64,000 nt of DNA from contig NZ_UZWD01000038.1 in NCBI RefSeq assembly GCF_900631955.1, positions 62,001-126,000 of the forward strand. Reading direction: 5' to 3'. This document shows, in pieces, positions 27,111-36,642 of the stretch. Position numbers and translations under genes: made by a program. The notes beneath the pieces were generated by a model. The model worked only from the letters and a program-made list of their open reading frames with translations, was not told where the DNA came from and did not search any database. How positions within the stretch are numbered: position 1 is the stretch's first letter; every line of letters begins with the position of its first letter. Source of the DNA: Devosia equisanguinis. Lineage in GTDB: Bacteria > Pseudomonadota > Alphaproteobacteria > Rhizobiales > Devosiaceae.

Positions 27111-30100
27111 CTAGGCATGCGCGGCTTCCTCGACATTGGAGCGAGATTGCTCCGAAGCCGCCGGCGGCGAGATTGATGTTGATTTTTGACGCGGGGCGAA
27201 AAGGCGGGTGTAGCGGACACAGAGTGCCGCCATGAAGAGCAGGATGGCCAGCCCCAGCCAGAGCGGGCTGGCAGGCCGCATGACCCAGCGATCCGGAACG
27301 TCACGGCGCATTGGCGTGGCCAGGTCGGTTCTTCCACCGGACAGTTGCGTCAGATGCTGGATGGCGCGGTCTGGTGGCAGCATACCCAGGGCGGCGGGAT
27401 AGTTCATCGCGAGGCCAGATGTCGCCATGACGTCGCCCGCCTTGGCCTCGAAGCGATAGGTGCCGGCTGTTTGTGGATAGAAGACGGCGCGGTATTTTTC
27501 CGCGCCGATGGCGTCAAGCGGCAGGTTGGCGAGCAAGGTATCGCCCTCGAACACGGCAAGGCTCGGTGCGCCTAATTCCGCATCGCGCAGCGTCAGATTG
27601 ACGACGATGCCGTCGCCACGGCGAACGAGATCGAGCACGAGATCGCCGCGCTCAACGCCGGGCAGGAACTGCCGCACGACCTGGGCCCAGAACGGGGCAT
27701 AGCTTTCGAGCGATTGCCAGCGAGAGGACCAGGGCCCGACGGCCTCGGTGGTCAGCGCCAACACCTGGCCGGCGCCAAAGCGCCAGGACGCCAGCAAGGG
27801 CATGGGTTCGCCCTTGTTGTCGGGCACGACCACGGACAATTGTGCTTCGGGCTTGGCCGTCGTCAGCACAAAGCCATCGATGGTGGGCATGGTCGGCGGC
27901 AGGCCGCGCAGGAACGGTTCGGTGCGGCTGGCCCAGAGTGGCTGCGTGGTACCGGTCTCGATGGGCGAACCGGAGAGCAGCATCGCCTCTTGCGAGAGAA
28001 TGGAGGGCAGGGCGGCGAAATCATTGGTGGCATGGAAGGTGCCGCCACCCAGCCGGGCGATCTGTTCGATCAGCCCGCGTTCGGCGCCTTCGCCGATCGA
28101 GACCGTGGACACGGTGATGCCTGAGCCGCGGATCTGGTTGAGCAGGCCGGCGAAATCAGCGGGTTGGCTCAAGCCGTCGGTCATGACGATGATGTGGCGG
28201 GCGGGTGTATCGACATTGCCTAGCATGTCATAGGCGGCCTCGAGCCCGGGATAGACTGAGGTGCCGCCACCTGGGTCCACGCCGCTCAGGGCGGTGGAGA
28301 CGACGTTGGGGTCAGAAATGCGCGATAGCGGCAGGACGGTGATCGGTTCGGAATCGAAGACGATAATGCCCACCTGGCTGTTGCGGTTGAGCAGCCGAAC
28401 GGCGGCAAGCGTCGCCTGCTTGGCCACGTCGAGACGCGTGCCATTGCCCACCGGCTGCTGCATGCTGCCGGAGCGGTCGAGGACGAAGACCAGTGTCGCC
28501 TCTGGCGCATCGCGCGGCACGCGGCTTGAGAGAGGCGATGCATCGTCGAGAGGCGTTTGCAGATAGCCGCCAGGGCCAAAACTGTTGGGGCCGCCCAGCA
28601 TCAACAGGCCCATGCCCTGCTCGGCGACAGCTTGGGTCAGTTGCTCCTGCTGCAAGGTGGTCAAGGCAATGGCGGGGAGATCGATCAGCACGGCGCCGTC
28701 ATATCGCGCCCAGTCCTCTTGCTTATAGGGTACGCGCTTGGGTTCGATGGCCGTGCCGGTAATGCCTTGGCCACCGAGCCAGGCAATGAACTGGGACGCG
28801 CGGGCTGGGTCCGTGGCGATAACTGCGACGTCGCCAGCATCGCCGACATCGATGACGCGGGTTAGGCTGTTATTCGCAGGTGTGTCGTCGGCTGCACTGG
28901 TCACGCTCAGCGTGTAGGTGGCCGGGCCGGCGGCGAGGTCGGTCAAGATGGTCTCGACGCGGTTGTCACCGGGCTGCAACGCCACCTGTTGATCGACGAG
29001 CACCGCGCCGTCGCGCTCGAAGCGCAGATGCGCTGGCGCAGCGTCGCGGGCGTGGACAATGCCGACGAGTTGCACAGTATCCCCCACGAAAACCGGCTCA
29101 GGCGCTTCGAGGGCCGATACGAGTACAGCGTCTTCGACGAAGGGCGGGGCTATGACGTCGAGGACGATGTCGTTGTCCCGCAAGGTATCGCTGATAGCCT
29201 GGAACGCGTCATCGTCTGTAGCTGTTTGGCCGGTGACCACGATATGGCCCGGCTCGCCCCATGGAACGCTTGCGGCGGCCAAGGCAATAGCATTGGCCAA
29301 GGGGCCGATGCGCTCTGGCATTTCTGTGGCATCCATGGCGATCACCGGCCCGGCGGCGATGAGCCGATCCACCATATCAGCGTCGGGTGCGCTGCCGGCC
29401 GAGGCCAATTGCACCAGGTATTCACCGGCCTGGCGCCAGGGCAGGGGAGCGTTGACCAACGCAGCCATGGCCAGCGCCAAAGTTGCGACATGGAGGCCAA
29501 GGGCTATGCGTCGGCGCTGGCTCAAGGGATTGCTCGACCGCAGGCCCTCGCGCTGCAGGAACCGTTCGGCGCCGCGCCCTGACACGATGGCCTCGGCAAT
29601 CAGGGCGGCTATGGCGAGGCCAATAAAGAAGGACCAGAGCGGCAGCGGGAAGCTGGCGGGTTCATCGAATGTAGCGATGCTGTCCACGCCAGGAGGCACA
29701 ATGTCGGGGTTGACGGCGATCAGCTTGGCGAGGCCGTTGCGTTCGACCTGGTACAGACCGGCGACCGTCGGAACCCAGCCGGCCGGAAGCATTTTGGCGG
29801 AGGCCTGGGCATCGCCACCCAAAAGCGTCAGAGTGCCGCCCTCGAGCCGTCGGTCGAGCGCACAGCGGGCACCCGCAACGCAGCTCGGCTGCAAGACGGG
29901 TTGGGGCGCGATGCCAAGCCAATCGACCAGATTGGCGGTGAAAATCGGCAAAGACGGCTGTTGCGGCCAGTTGGATTGGCGCGGATCAAAGGCCAAGGCG
30001 ATGCTGCGCCCGAACGGGGTTCGATCCGTGGTGATGAGCGGCGCATCGCCAGTCCGCAAAAGAATTTCCGCCGTCTCAGTGACCGGCAGGACGACGCTGC

Positions 30101-31361
30101 CACCGGTGTCGATGCCGGTCCACGTCACGCCGCGCATCAGCGGATGGGCGTCGATGGCGCTGGTCGGCGGCAGGGAAGAACCCGTCGCCAGCGTTTCACC
30201 GTCGATGCCGGCATTGCCGATCCAGAGCGTATTGGTCTCCGGCTGACGATCGACAAAGCTGCCATCGACGACCACAAGCCCATAGGCGCTGACATCGTTC
30301 GGCAGGCGAGGGGCCTGAAAGATCTGCGTACCCTCGATGGCGCGGAAAGCCGAGAGCAGGGGCTGGTTGCCGGCGCCGACATAGAGCACGTCGAGTGGTT
30401 TGGGCTGTGCCCCGATGACGAAGCGCGCGGCATTGTCATAGGCGTTGCCGTCGTCAGCCAGGGTGGCACTGACGATCCCCGCGCCCGGCAATTCCAGCGT
30501 CACCGAAAAGGTGCGGTAGCGGACGGCGTCGTCTGGCTCATTGGGCGTGGCGATGGTCCGCCGCGTCCATTCCAACGGTTGCTCGTCGCCGCGTGTCGCA
30601 AAGCCGACGATCATTTCGGCCGCGGCCTGGCCCGGATCGAGCCGCACGGTACCAGACAGGGTCCAGCGATTGGCGACCTTGGTGGAGGCTTCCAGCGTGG
30701 CTGAAATAGCAGCATTGGGAAATTGCGAGGCGACGATGACCGGCTCGACTGAGATCTCGGCCCGGCCGAAATCCGGCGTCACCGCGTGATCGGAGTAGAT
30801 GACGATCCGGGTCTTTTCGTTTGGACGGATGATTGGGGCCAAGGCGGCCTTCAGGCGCGACCAATCGGCATGACCATGCTCGGCGGCGAGGCTGCCCACG
30901 GCATCCGCCATTGCCGACCCAGTCAGGGCCTGGTCGATAGCCACGGGTGTGACATCGGCGCCAACCGCGACAAGCGATTGCCGGCCTGCGCCAGCTGCCC
31001 CGGTGATGTGATCGCGCAAATCGGCCTTGACCTCATCGAGCAGGCTGCCCGCGCCTGCCTGTGCCTGCATGGCGCCGGAACGGTCGACGACGAAAATCCA
31101 GTGATCGACCGGTGGGCCGCGGTTCCAGAGGGGCTGCGACAGCGCCATCACCATCGCCAGCAGTGCAAGTAGTTGCAGCGCCAGGGACCAACTGGGGTTC
31201 GGCCATTGCCAAGTGCGGTTGCGTCGCACCTGGCCGGCCTGCAATTGCCGCCAGATCACCAGGCTCGGCACATTCAGCGTGCGCCGCCGCCTGATATGGA
31301 ATGCCAGGATCACCAGTGCCAGCAAACCGGACAACAAAGCGAGGGGGGCGAGGAACTGCAT
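27111..31361 (-). CDS. Giant BatA / double von Willebrand factor A membrane protein
   Basis: A 1416-residue membrane protein that looks like two aerotolerance-type proteins in one chain. The N-terminus is BatA-like (two helices, with RRRRTLNVPSLVIWRQ between). VWA domain 1 (VVDRSGAM) has a degenerate MIDAS, DxSxA. Central helices lie around LWSFFIGLAIAALIAEAIV and LHVATLALAMAALVNAPLPW. Then come a glutamine-amidotransferase-like segment (GLLMLGGPNSFGPGGY), VWA domain 2 with an intact DxSxS MIDAS (VLDRSGSM), a beta-rich part, and a final helix (WLGLAILLFMAALCVRY). It lies in a MoxR-DUF58 operon, matching MxaC/MxaL-type VWA proteins, but fused. Confidence 0.82.
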   Translation of the reverse strand: MQFLAPLALLSGLLALVILAFHIRRRRTLNVPSLVIWRQLQAGQVRRNRTWQWPNPSWSLALQLLALLAMVMALSQPLWNRGPPVDHWIFVVDRSGAMQAQAGAGSLLDEVKADLRDHITGAAGAGRQSLVAVGADVTPVAIDQALTGSAMADAVGSLAAEHGHADWSRLKAALAPIIRPNEKTRIVIYSDHAVTPDFGRAEISVEPVIVASQFPNAAISATLEASTKVANRWTLSGTVRLDPGQAAAEMIVGFATRGDEQPLEWTRRTIATPNEPDDAVRYRTFSVTLELPGAGIVSATLADDGNAYDNAARFVIGAQPKPLDVLYVGAGNQPLLSAFRAIEGTQIFQAPRLPNDVSAYGLVVVDGSFVDRQPETNTLWIGNAGIDGETLATGSSLPPTSAIDAHPLMRGVTWTGIDTGGSVVLPVTETAEILLRTGDAPLITTDRTPFGRSIALAFDPRQSNWPQQPSLPIFTANLVDWLGIAPQPVLQPSCVAGARCALDRRLEGGTLTLLGGDAQASAKMLPAGWVPTVAGLYQVERNGLAKLIAVNPDIVPPGVDSIATFDEPASFPLPLWSFFIGLAIAALIAEAIVSGRGAERFLQREGLRSSNPLSQRRRIALGLHVATLALAMAALVNAPLPWRQAGEYLVQLASAGSAPDADMVDRLIAAGPVIAMDATEMPERIGPLANAIALAAASVPWGEPGHIVVTGQTATDDDAFQAISDTLRDNDIVLDVIAPPFVEDAVLVSALEAPEPVFVGDTVQLVGIVHARDAAPAHLRFERDGAVLVDQQVALQPGDNRVETILTDLAAGPATYTLSVTSAADDTPANNSLTRVIDVGDAGDVAVIATDPARASQFIAWLGGQGITGTAIEPKRVPYKQEDWARYDGAVLIDLPAIALTTLQQEQLTQAVAEQGMGLLMLGGPNSFGPGGYLQTPLDDASPLSSRVPRDAPEATLVFVLDRSGSMQQPVGNGTRLDVAKQATLAAVRLLNRNSQVGIIVFDSEPITVLPLSRISDPNVVSTALSGVDPGGGTSVYPGLEAAYDMLGNVDTPARHIIVMTDGLSQPADFAGLLNQIRGSGITVSTVSIGEGAERGLIEQIARLGGGTFHATNDFAALPSILSQEAMLLSGSPIETGTTQPLWASRTEPFLRGLPPTMPTIDGFVLTTAKPEAQLSVVVPDNKGEPMPLLASWRFGAGQVLALTTEAVGPWSSRWQSLESYAPFWAQVVRQFLPGVERGDLVLDLVRRGDGIVVNLTLRDAELGAPSLAVFEGDTLLANLPLDAIGAEKYRAVFYPQTAGTYRFEAKAGDVMATSGLAMNYPAALGMLPPDRAIQHLTQLSGGRTDLATPMRRDVPDRWVMRPASPLWLGLAILLFMAALCVRYTRLFAPRQKSTSISPPAASEQSRSNVEEAAHA

Positions 31362-32786
31362 CTACTGCTCCCCGCTCTTCACTGGACGGTTGAAATAGCG
31401 CGATACCACCACGCTAGCTTCGGGCGTGATCGCCTGGCGGGTGACGATCTGCGCCATCTGCCGGCTCCAATCGGCGCCCTGCAAACCGTCGAACGTCGCC
31501 GTTTGGCTGGGGTCGGCGCTCGTGGGCATATGCATGCGAATACGACTGCCTTCGCCCACCTGGTCGGCGGCGATCGACATCGACTGCGTCGGATCGGCCA
31601 TGGTTTCGAGAAACTGGCTATTATCGGCGAGGGCCTGCGAGCCGCCGCCGGCGATATTGCTTTCCCCCTTGCCCGATTGTGCGGCAGCGCCGACGGGCAG
31701 GGAGCCTGCACTGGCAAAGGCCTCGTCTTCCATGGGCCGTGCCAAAGTGTCGCCGCCGCCCAGGCTTTCGCTTTGCAACTGGCCCTCGCGGTCAGCGACT
31801 GCGTTTTCATTCGGAGCACTATTGCCTGCCGGTTGGGGCGCTGCGCTGGCAGAAAGGCGATCCTCGGGCAAGGTGTACATGTCGGAGGACGTCACCTTAG
31901 GGCCATCGCCGCGCATTTCCGCCAATCTGGCGCGCTCCTCGGCCGCCTTCTGGCGCGCTGTGCTGAAGGCGAGCGCATTCTGGACCACGCCTGCCGGCTG
32001 TTCGCCCGGCCCGTTCATCCACTCCGGCATTTTTCCCTGATAGCCCGCGGCAGCGTGATCGAGGAGCGCCTGCAATTCGGTTTCGAGTTCAGCCTGGGTC
32101 GCGCCGTTCCGCGCCTTTTCCGCCAGCGATTTGACGGAGTTGGCCAAGGCGGCCAGGTAGTCGCTGTTGCGCCGTTCAGCGTCTTCGGCGACCAGCTCGG
32201 CCAAGACGTCGAGCGCGTCGGCCGTGATCTCAGCGCCTGTATCGGGAGCGTCGATCGCTTGCGGCGTTTCGAGCGATACCTGGACGTTACCGGCGATGAG
32301 ACCGAAGGCGAGGACGGTACCGCAGATCGCCAGCAGCAGGGCTGCCAGGCTGAGGCCCAGCGGCCGCGTCACCAGTGGCACGGCGCGTTTGACATCGATG
32401 TTCTGCGCTACACGACCGGCATTGACCAGCAACGAGCGCACAATAGGACTGTCAACGGCAGACCCAGCGGCAGCAGTGGCCGAAGACAATTGTTCAGCGA
32501 GGCCAAGCCGATGGTCTATGCGCCGCGCGACGATGTCGGGGCGTGTGGTCCGGGCAAGCGCAACCATGCCGATGGCCAAAAGGCTCAACGACAGGCCGCC
32601 GGCAATCAGCCAGCCAGCCTGGGGCCAATTCGGCCCCATGACGAAAATTGCTCCTCCCAGAGCTGCCACGCCAATCGCCAAAGCGGTGATCGACACTGGC
32701 AGCAGACGCGCCACGCTGGCGCGATGCCCGACCGCAGTCAGAACCCTGGAGATCTGACCTGCGTCAGATGCGCTTTGCCCAGACAT
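31362..32786 (-). CDS. DUF4175-like membrane protein
   Basis: A 474-residue protein with two N-terminal membrane helices (SITALAIGVAALGGAIFVMG and LIAGGLSLSLLAIGMVALA), a third near residue 150, and a long hydrophilic Gln/Ala/Ser-rich remainder with helical segments. It resembles DUF4175-type proteins that often precede BatA/VWA genes, but I cannot name it firmly. It is directly adjacent to the VWA gene (no gap), so it is probably part of the same maturation complex. A GGGGG ribosome site precedes the ATG. Confidence 0.6.
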   Translation of the reverse strand: MSGQSASDAGQISRVLTAVGHRASVARLLPVSITALAIGVAALGGAIFVMGPNWPQAGWLIAGGLSLSLLAIGMVALARTTRPDIVARRIDHRLGLAEQLSSATAAAGSAVDSPIVRSLLVNAGRVAQNIDVKRAVPLVTRPLGLSLAALLLAICGTVLAFGLIAGNVQVSLETPQAIDAPDTGAEITADALDVLAELVAEDAERRNSDYLAALANSVKSLAEKARNGATQAELETELQALLDHAAAGYQGKMPEWMNGPGEQPAGVVQNALAFSTARQKAAEERARLAEMRGDGPKVTSSDMYTLPEDRLSASAAPQPAGNSAPNENAVADREGQLQSESLGGGDTLARPMEDEAFASAGSLPVGAAAQSGKGESNIAGGGSQALADNSQFLETMADPTQSMSIAADQVGEGSRIRMHMPTSADPSQTATFDGLQGADWSRQMAQIVTRQAITPEASVVVSRYFNRPVKSGEQ

Positions 32787-32870
32787 CCCCCATGCTCCGC
32801 TCGCGAAGCCTGCTCCATGTGATCGTCTCGATGCGACCTTGCAAAAGAACAGGCTCCGCTGGCGATGGTC

Positions 32871-33314
32871 TTACTGGCCAACCATGGCTGCGAGTTCAGC
32901 AAAGGCGTCCTTGACCTTGGCAGGACCGCGCGCATTGACGATGGCATCGAGATTGGCGGGATCTTCGCCCACGACGATCAGCCCGACCATGGCCATGGCG
33001 AAGTGCGGGGCGCATTTGTAGCCATAGGCACCCGGCACGTCGAAGGTGACGCTGAATTCCTCGTTGATCTTGCCCTTGAACTGGTTGCCGCCCTCGGGGA
33101 ACATGTCCTTGATGGTCTCGGCGTTGTGGCCCTTGTCTGTGGGGATGAACTTGACCGTGTCACCCACAGCGATCTGCAGGAAGTGCGGCTCGAACACCAT
33201 GGTTTTCCCATCGGCGCCCTTGTTGAGCATGTGAACTTCATATTCGGCGGCGGAAATAGACAGTGTGGACGCCAAAACCAGCGACGCGGCAATCAGAATC
33301 TTATGGAATTTCAA
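32871..33314 (-). CDS. Pseudoazurin (type 1 copper protein)
   Basis: A 147-residue exported cupredoxin, with a signal peptide cleaved near SAAEY. The copper ligands are visible: His63 in KGHNAE, and Cys101, His104 and Met109 in [11 protein letters not shown]. Length fits pseudoazurin. It lies 84 bases upstream of the DUF4175-like gene on the same strand. Pseudoazurins and related cupredoxins carry electrons in the periplasm, for example to nitrite reductase or a cytochrome oxidase. Here it could accept electrons from the quinoprotein directly or through the cytochrome c. No denitrification gene is in the window. Confidence 0.93.
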   Translation of the reverse strand: MKFHKILIAASLVLASTLSISAAEYEVHMLNKGADGKTMVFEPHFLQIAVGDTVKFIPTDKGHNAETIKDMFPEGGNQFKGKINEEFSVTFDVPGAYGYKCAPHFAMAMVGLIVVGEDPANLDAIVNARGPAKVKDAFAELAAMVGQ

Positions 33315-33947
33315 TTATTTGCTCCAAGACTGTTGGACAGGCGTGCTTGGGGCAGCCGCCTGGCGGGGTTAAACTTCCGGTGCTTGCAAGGAGCCGTAAC
33401 CAGCTCCAAACACTCGTTATTTGAGAAATCCTCCAACTGTTATGTTAGGCCGGGGCGGGAAGGCTATCAATATGGGTCGGGTGAAAATTGTTCAAAAAAG
33501 CGACGCTCAAAGTCGGGCGCGCTCATTGCGCTAGAACCCGACGATTTCGGGCACATCAGTGGGGCGGACTTGCGTGCGAAGCGACCGGAGCCAGCGATGT
33601 GGCGACTGCGCATACCTTGATGGGGCAAACCAGGAGTGGCCGTGAGGGTTTCGGGGACGACAATTGTCCAACACAGAGAGGCGCGTGGCAAAATGGGAGG
33701 CAACAATGGCGCGGCGGCTGTGTGTGGGGGGTAGCGCTCAAGCGTAATTCGCATAATATATATTATGGAACTTTTATTGATGCGAAATGTGGGTTTTGAT
33801 GGCTGTTCGGCGTCTGGTTCCGCCATAAATGGCTGCGCACGGTAGAAAACGCGCGGAATGGCGCGATGCGATTAACGTCGCGGTTATCTGTGCATCTTTA
33901 TCATCCGGGCGCGCATAAAGGCGCATGTCGGCAGGAAAATTCGCGCC
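33315..33947. promoter_or_regulatory. Intergenic region with a perfect AT-rich palindrome
   Basis: This 633-base gap between the divergent pseudoazurin and diguanylate cyclase genes holds no convincing gene; short open frames here look random. At 33752-33767 is CATAATATATATTATG, a perfect 16-base palindrome, flanked by ATTCGCAT on the left and ATGCGAAAT about 20 bases to the right, which also form an inverted repeat. This nested dyad stands out in a GC-rich genome and may be an operator. No core promoter was assigned. Confidence 0.4.
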
Positions 33948-35117
33948 ATGGTTCAGCAGTTCTTTGCCGTCATGAACCCCTTGCTCTCGTTGCTATTGGC
34001 AGGAGCTTTCGCCACCCTGGCATTGCGCTGGACGTCACAACGTCATCTGGGGCTGATTTCGGTGGCGTTCGCGCTGACATCCATTGCCTTTTGGGCAACG
34101 GCCTATGGTATCGGCCCCAATGCCGACTTTTCGCGTTACGTTGCCAATGTCGGATTTTTCAGCGCGGTAACGCTGGCTTGCGTGTGCACCATCATGCGCG
34201 CCGGGCTCAGAGTGCCGGTGCCGATGTATATAGTATTGGTGGCACTCACGGTTGCGGGATTTGCCTGGTTCGAGGTGGTGATGCCCTCAACGCTCGGGCG
34301 CATCTACGTGATGGCGATCGGCTTCAATGCCATTTCCCTCGTTACCTTGGTGCATTTGCGGCGCAAGCCGAACTGGGCGCTGGCCGACTACATGATCGCG
34401 GCGGCGGTGTGCTTCGGAATGCTGCTCTCGATCGTCCGGCCGATCCTGGCGCATCTGCACGTCCTCGATATCGGCGCCGAGGGCACGTTTCTGCAATCGA
34501 CCTATTGGGCCACCGTCGTTGCCTTCACGCCCATTCTTTCGGTTGGCGTCGGCTTCGTGTTTCTTGCGGCCATTGCGCTCGATATCTACGAGCAGGTCAA
34601 GACTGAGGCCAACCACGATTATCTAACCGGATTGCTGAATCGGCGCGGGTTCGAAACCTTGGTGGAAAGCGATCTCACAACGGCAAAGAAGCCGGCACTG
34701 CTGATCGCCGATATCGACGACTTCAAGAAGGTCAACGACACCTATGGGCACCAGACCGGCGACGCCGTCATCCGGCACGTGGCCGAGATTTTGGCGCACC
34801 ATGGCCAGGCGCTGTATGCGGCACGCATCGGTGGCGAGGAGTTTGCCCTTTATTATAGCGACATGGAGCGGCCGCCGCTGCGCGCAATCGCCGATGATAT
34901 TCGCTTGGCCCTGGCGCAATCTGATGGCTCGGGCCCGCCAGTGGAGAAAATGGTGACGCTCAGCATTGGCCTGCATTGGCGCGATACCGGCGAAGGGCTG
35001 GCGCAGATGCTACACCGCGCCGATCAGGCGCTGTATCGCGCCAAGCGCGCCGGCAAGGATCGCGTTGAAAACAGCGCGATCCAGTTGCATTCCATCCGGC
35101 CTCAAGCGCGGGCCTGA
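33948..35117 (+). CDS. Membrane diguanylate cyclase (GGDEF)
   Basis: A 389-residue protein: six or seven N-terminal membrane helices (about residues 5-210), then a GGDEF domain starting at NHDYLTGLLNRRGFE. The active-site motif is intact as GGEEF, and the metal/substrate Asp lies in LIADIDDFKKVNDTYGH. It should make c-di-GMP from two GTP. The RxxD inhibitory site five residues before GGEEF is not present, so feedback inhibition is unlikely. The membrane part is not a sensor family I can name. It is monocistronic, facing the ABC-F gene. Confidence 0.92.
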   Translation: MVQQFFAVMNPLLSLLLAGAFATLALRWTSQRHLGLISVAFALTSIAFWATAYGIGPNADFSRYVANVGFFSAVTLACVCTIMRAGLRVPVPMYIVLVALTVAGFAWFEVVMPSTLGRIYVMAIGFNAISLVTLVHLRRKPNWALADYMIAAAVCFGMLLSIVRPILAHLHVLDIGAEGTFLQSTYWATVVAFTPILSVGVGFVFLAAIALDIYEQVKTEANHDYLTGLLNRRGFETLVESDLTTAKKPALLIADIDDFKKVNDTYGHQTGDAVIRHVAEILAHHGQALYAARIGGEEFALYYSDMERPPLRAIADDIRLALAQSDGSGPPVEKMVTLSIGLHWRDTGEGLAQMLHRADQALYRAKRAGKDRVENSAIQLHSIRPQARA

Positions 35118-35124
35118 CCTCGAG

Positions 35125-36642
35125 CTACGCGTCAGCCGCCATCTGTGCCAGGAACGGCTCCGGGCTATCCACTTCGACCAGTTTTTTGCCATCGATCATG
35201 AGGTAGCGGGTCGCCACCGCACGCAGGAAGGCCCGATCGTGGGAGACGAGAAGGCAGGTGGCCCCCTGCCCGCAGATATCGGCTTCGAGTTGCTCCTGTC
35301 CGGCGATATCGAGGTGATTGGTCGGCTCGTCCAGAAGATAGAAATTCGGCTCTGCCAGGCGCAGGGCCAGGAGCGCCACACGCGCCCGCTGGCCCAGTGA
35401 CAACGTCCGGATCGGCCTGGTCTGGCGATCCGGAGCGAAGCCGGCGCCGGCCAACAGGGCGACGGTGCGCCGATCACCTTCGTCGAAGCGATGTAAGAGG
35501 TAATCGAGCGGTGACGGATCGAGCGGTAGCCAGCTCAGGTCCTGGTCGAGATAGCCGGGTGCAATCTGGGGGCTGAGCCGCATGCCTGGCGGCACATCGC
35601 CGCCCAGGGCCCTGGATACCAGCCGCATGAATTGTGACTTGCCGGTGCCGTTGCGACCGAGCAGCGCGATGCGGTCGCCTTGGAAGACATGCAGTTTGGC
35701 GATGGTAAAGAGCGCCCGCGCATCGGGCGTACTGACTGGAACGGCCTCGAACGCCATCATCACACGCGCATCGGCGCCACTATTGCCGAGTTTGACGAGA
35801 CCGGTGCGCTCCTTGTGCTCCGACTGGACCTGACCTTCGATCTTCTCTGCCCGTTCCCGCAATTGTTTGGATTTGACCGTCAGCAGATCGCTACCCGAAT
35901 TGATGCCGATATTGGTGAGCTTGGCCGCTTGCTTGCGCAGTTGCGACACCTGCTTGAGGTCGCGCTCTCGTTGCGCTTCGGCAGCAGCATCGACGCGATC
36001 GAGCTCCTGGCGGGCGGCCGAATAGGCCAGCGGCAGATAGACCTGCTCGCTGGGGCGCAGAAACAAAGTGCGGTTGGTGGTGGCGTCGAGAAAGGCGCGG
36101 TCGTGGCTAGCAATGACCACTGGCATAGTGCGAGTGGCGTAGTCCATCCAGGTCTCGAGCGCCAGGATGCGGCCGACATCAAGATGATTGGTGGGCTCAT
36201 CGAGGAGGAGTATGTCGGGCTGCCCCACCCAGCCGCGCGCGAGCAAAGCCATGCGCTGCCAGCCGCCGCTCAATTGTCCAAGCGGCAGAGATCGTAGATG
36301 TTCGGGTATGGCAAATTCTTCCAGCACCATGTCGACGCGCCAGAATTCGTCCTGTTCGGTGGCTGCACCGAGGCCCTGGGTGATGAAGTCGCGCGCGGAA
36401 AGTGCGAGGCTCGCGGCCGGCACTTCCTGGGGGACATAGCCGATGGCCAGGCCGCGCGAGCGCGTCATCTCGCCATCGGAAAGCTCGACAAGGCCAGCCA
36501 TGGCGCGCAGCAGTGTGGATTTGCCTCGACCATTGGCGGCGACGAGACCGATGCGGTCGGCATCGCCGATCACCAGGTTGAGATTGGAAAACAGGGTTTC
36601 GCCAGCACGGTGGCCAGCGTTGCGAAGGCTGATGGTTGCCAT
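35125..36642 (-). CDS. ABC-F family ATPase
   Basis: A 505-residue soluble protein with two ABC ATPase domains and no membrane part. Domain 1 has Walker A ANGRGKST and signature LSGGWQRMALLARGW; domain 2 has GRNGTGKS and LSLGQRARVALLAL. A charged coiled-coil linker joins them. ABC-F proteins act on ribosomes as translation factors or antibiotic-protection factors. Nothing in the linker or neighbourhood allows a more exact type. Its stop is 7 bases from the stop of the facing cyclase gene. Confidence 0.9.
   Translation of the reverse strand: MATISLRNAGHRAGETLFSNLNLVIGDADRIGLVAANGRGKSTLLRAMAGLVELSDGEMTRSRGLAIGYVPQEVPAASLALSARDFITQGLGAATEQDEFWRVDMVLEEFAIPEHLRSLPLGQLSGGWQRMALLARGWVGQPDILLLDEPTNHLDVGRILALETWMDYATRTMPVVIASHDRAFLDATTNRTLFLRPSEQVYLPLAYSAARQELDRVDAAAEAQRERDLKQVSQLRKQAAKLTNIGINSGSDLLTVKSKQLRERAEKIEGQVQSEHKERTGLVKLGNSGADARVMMAFEAVPVSTPDARALFTIAKLHVFQGDRIALLGRNGTGKSQFMRLVSRALGGDVPPGMRLSPQIAPGYLDQDLSWLPLDPSPLDYLLHRFDEGDRRTVALLAGAGFAPDRQTRPIRTLSLGQRARVALLALRLAEPNFYLLDEPTNHLDIAGQEQLEADICGQGATCLLVSHDRAFLRAVATRYLMIDGKKLVEVDSPEPFLAQMAADA

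Noticed and set aside
31173-32822. 549-codon plus-strand frame opposite the DUF4175-like gene
   Set aside because: The minus-strand protein has plausible membrane helices and operon context; the plus-strand one has no recognisable fold and would lie antisense in an otherwise co-directional operon.
32871-33314. Pseudoazurin as part of a denitrification operon
   Set aside because: No nir, nor or nos genes are in the window, and the gene is aligned with the PQQ maturation operon instead.
33488-33799. Small frame of 103 codons in the gap after pseudoazurin
   Set aside because: No ribosome site, unusual Arg/Gly/His composition and no similarity; its 3' end includes the AT palindrome, which fits a regulatory rather than coding role.
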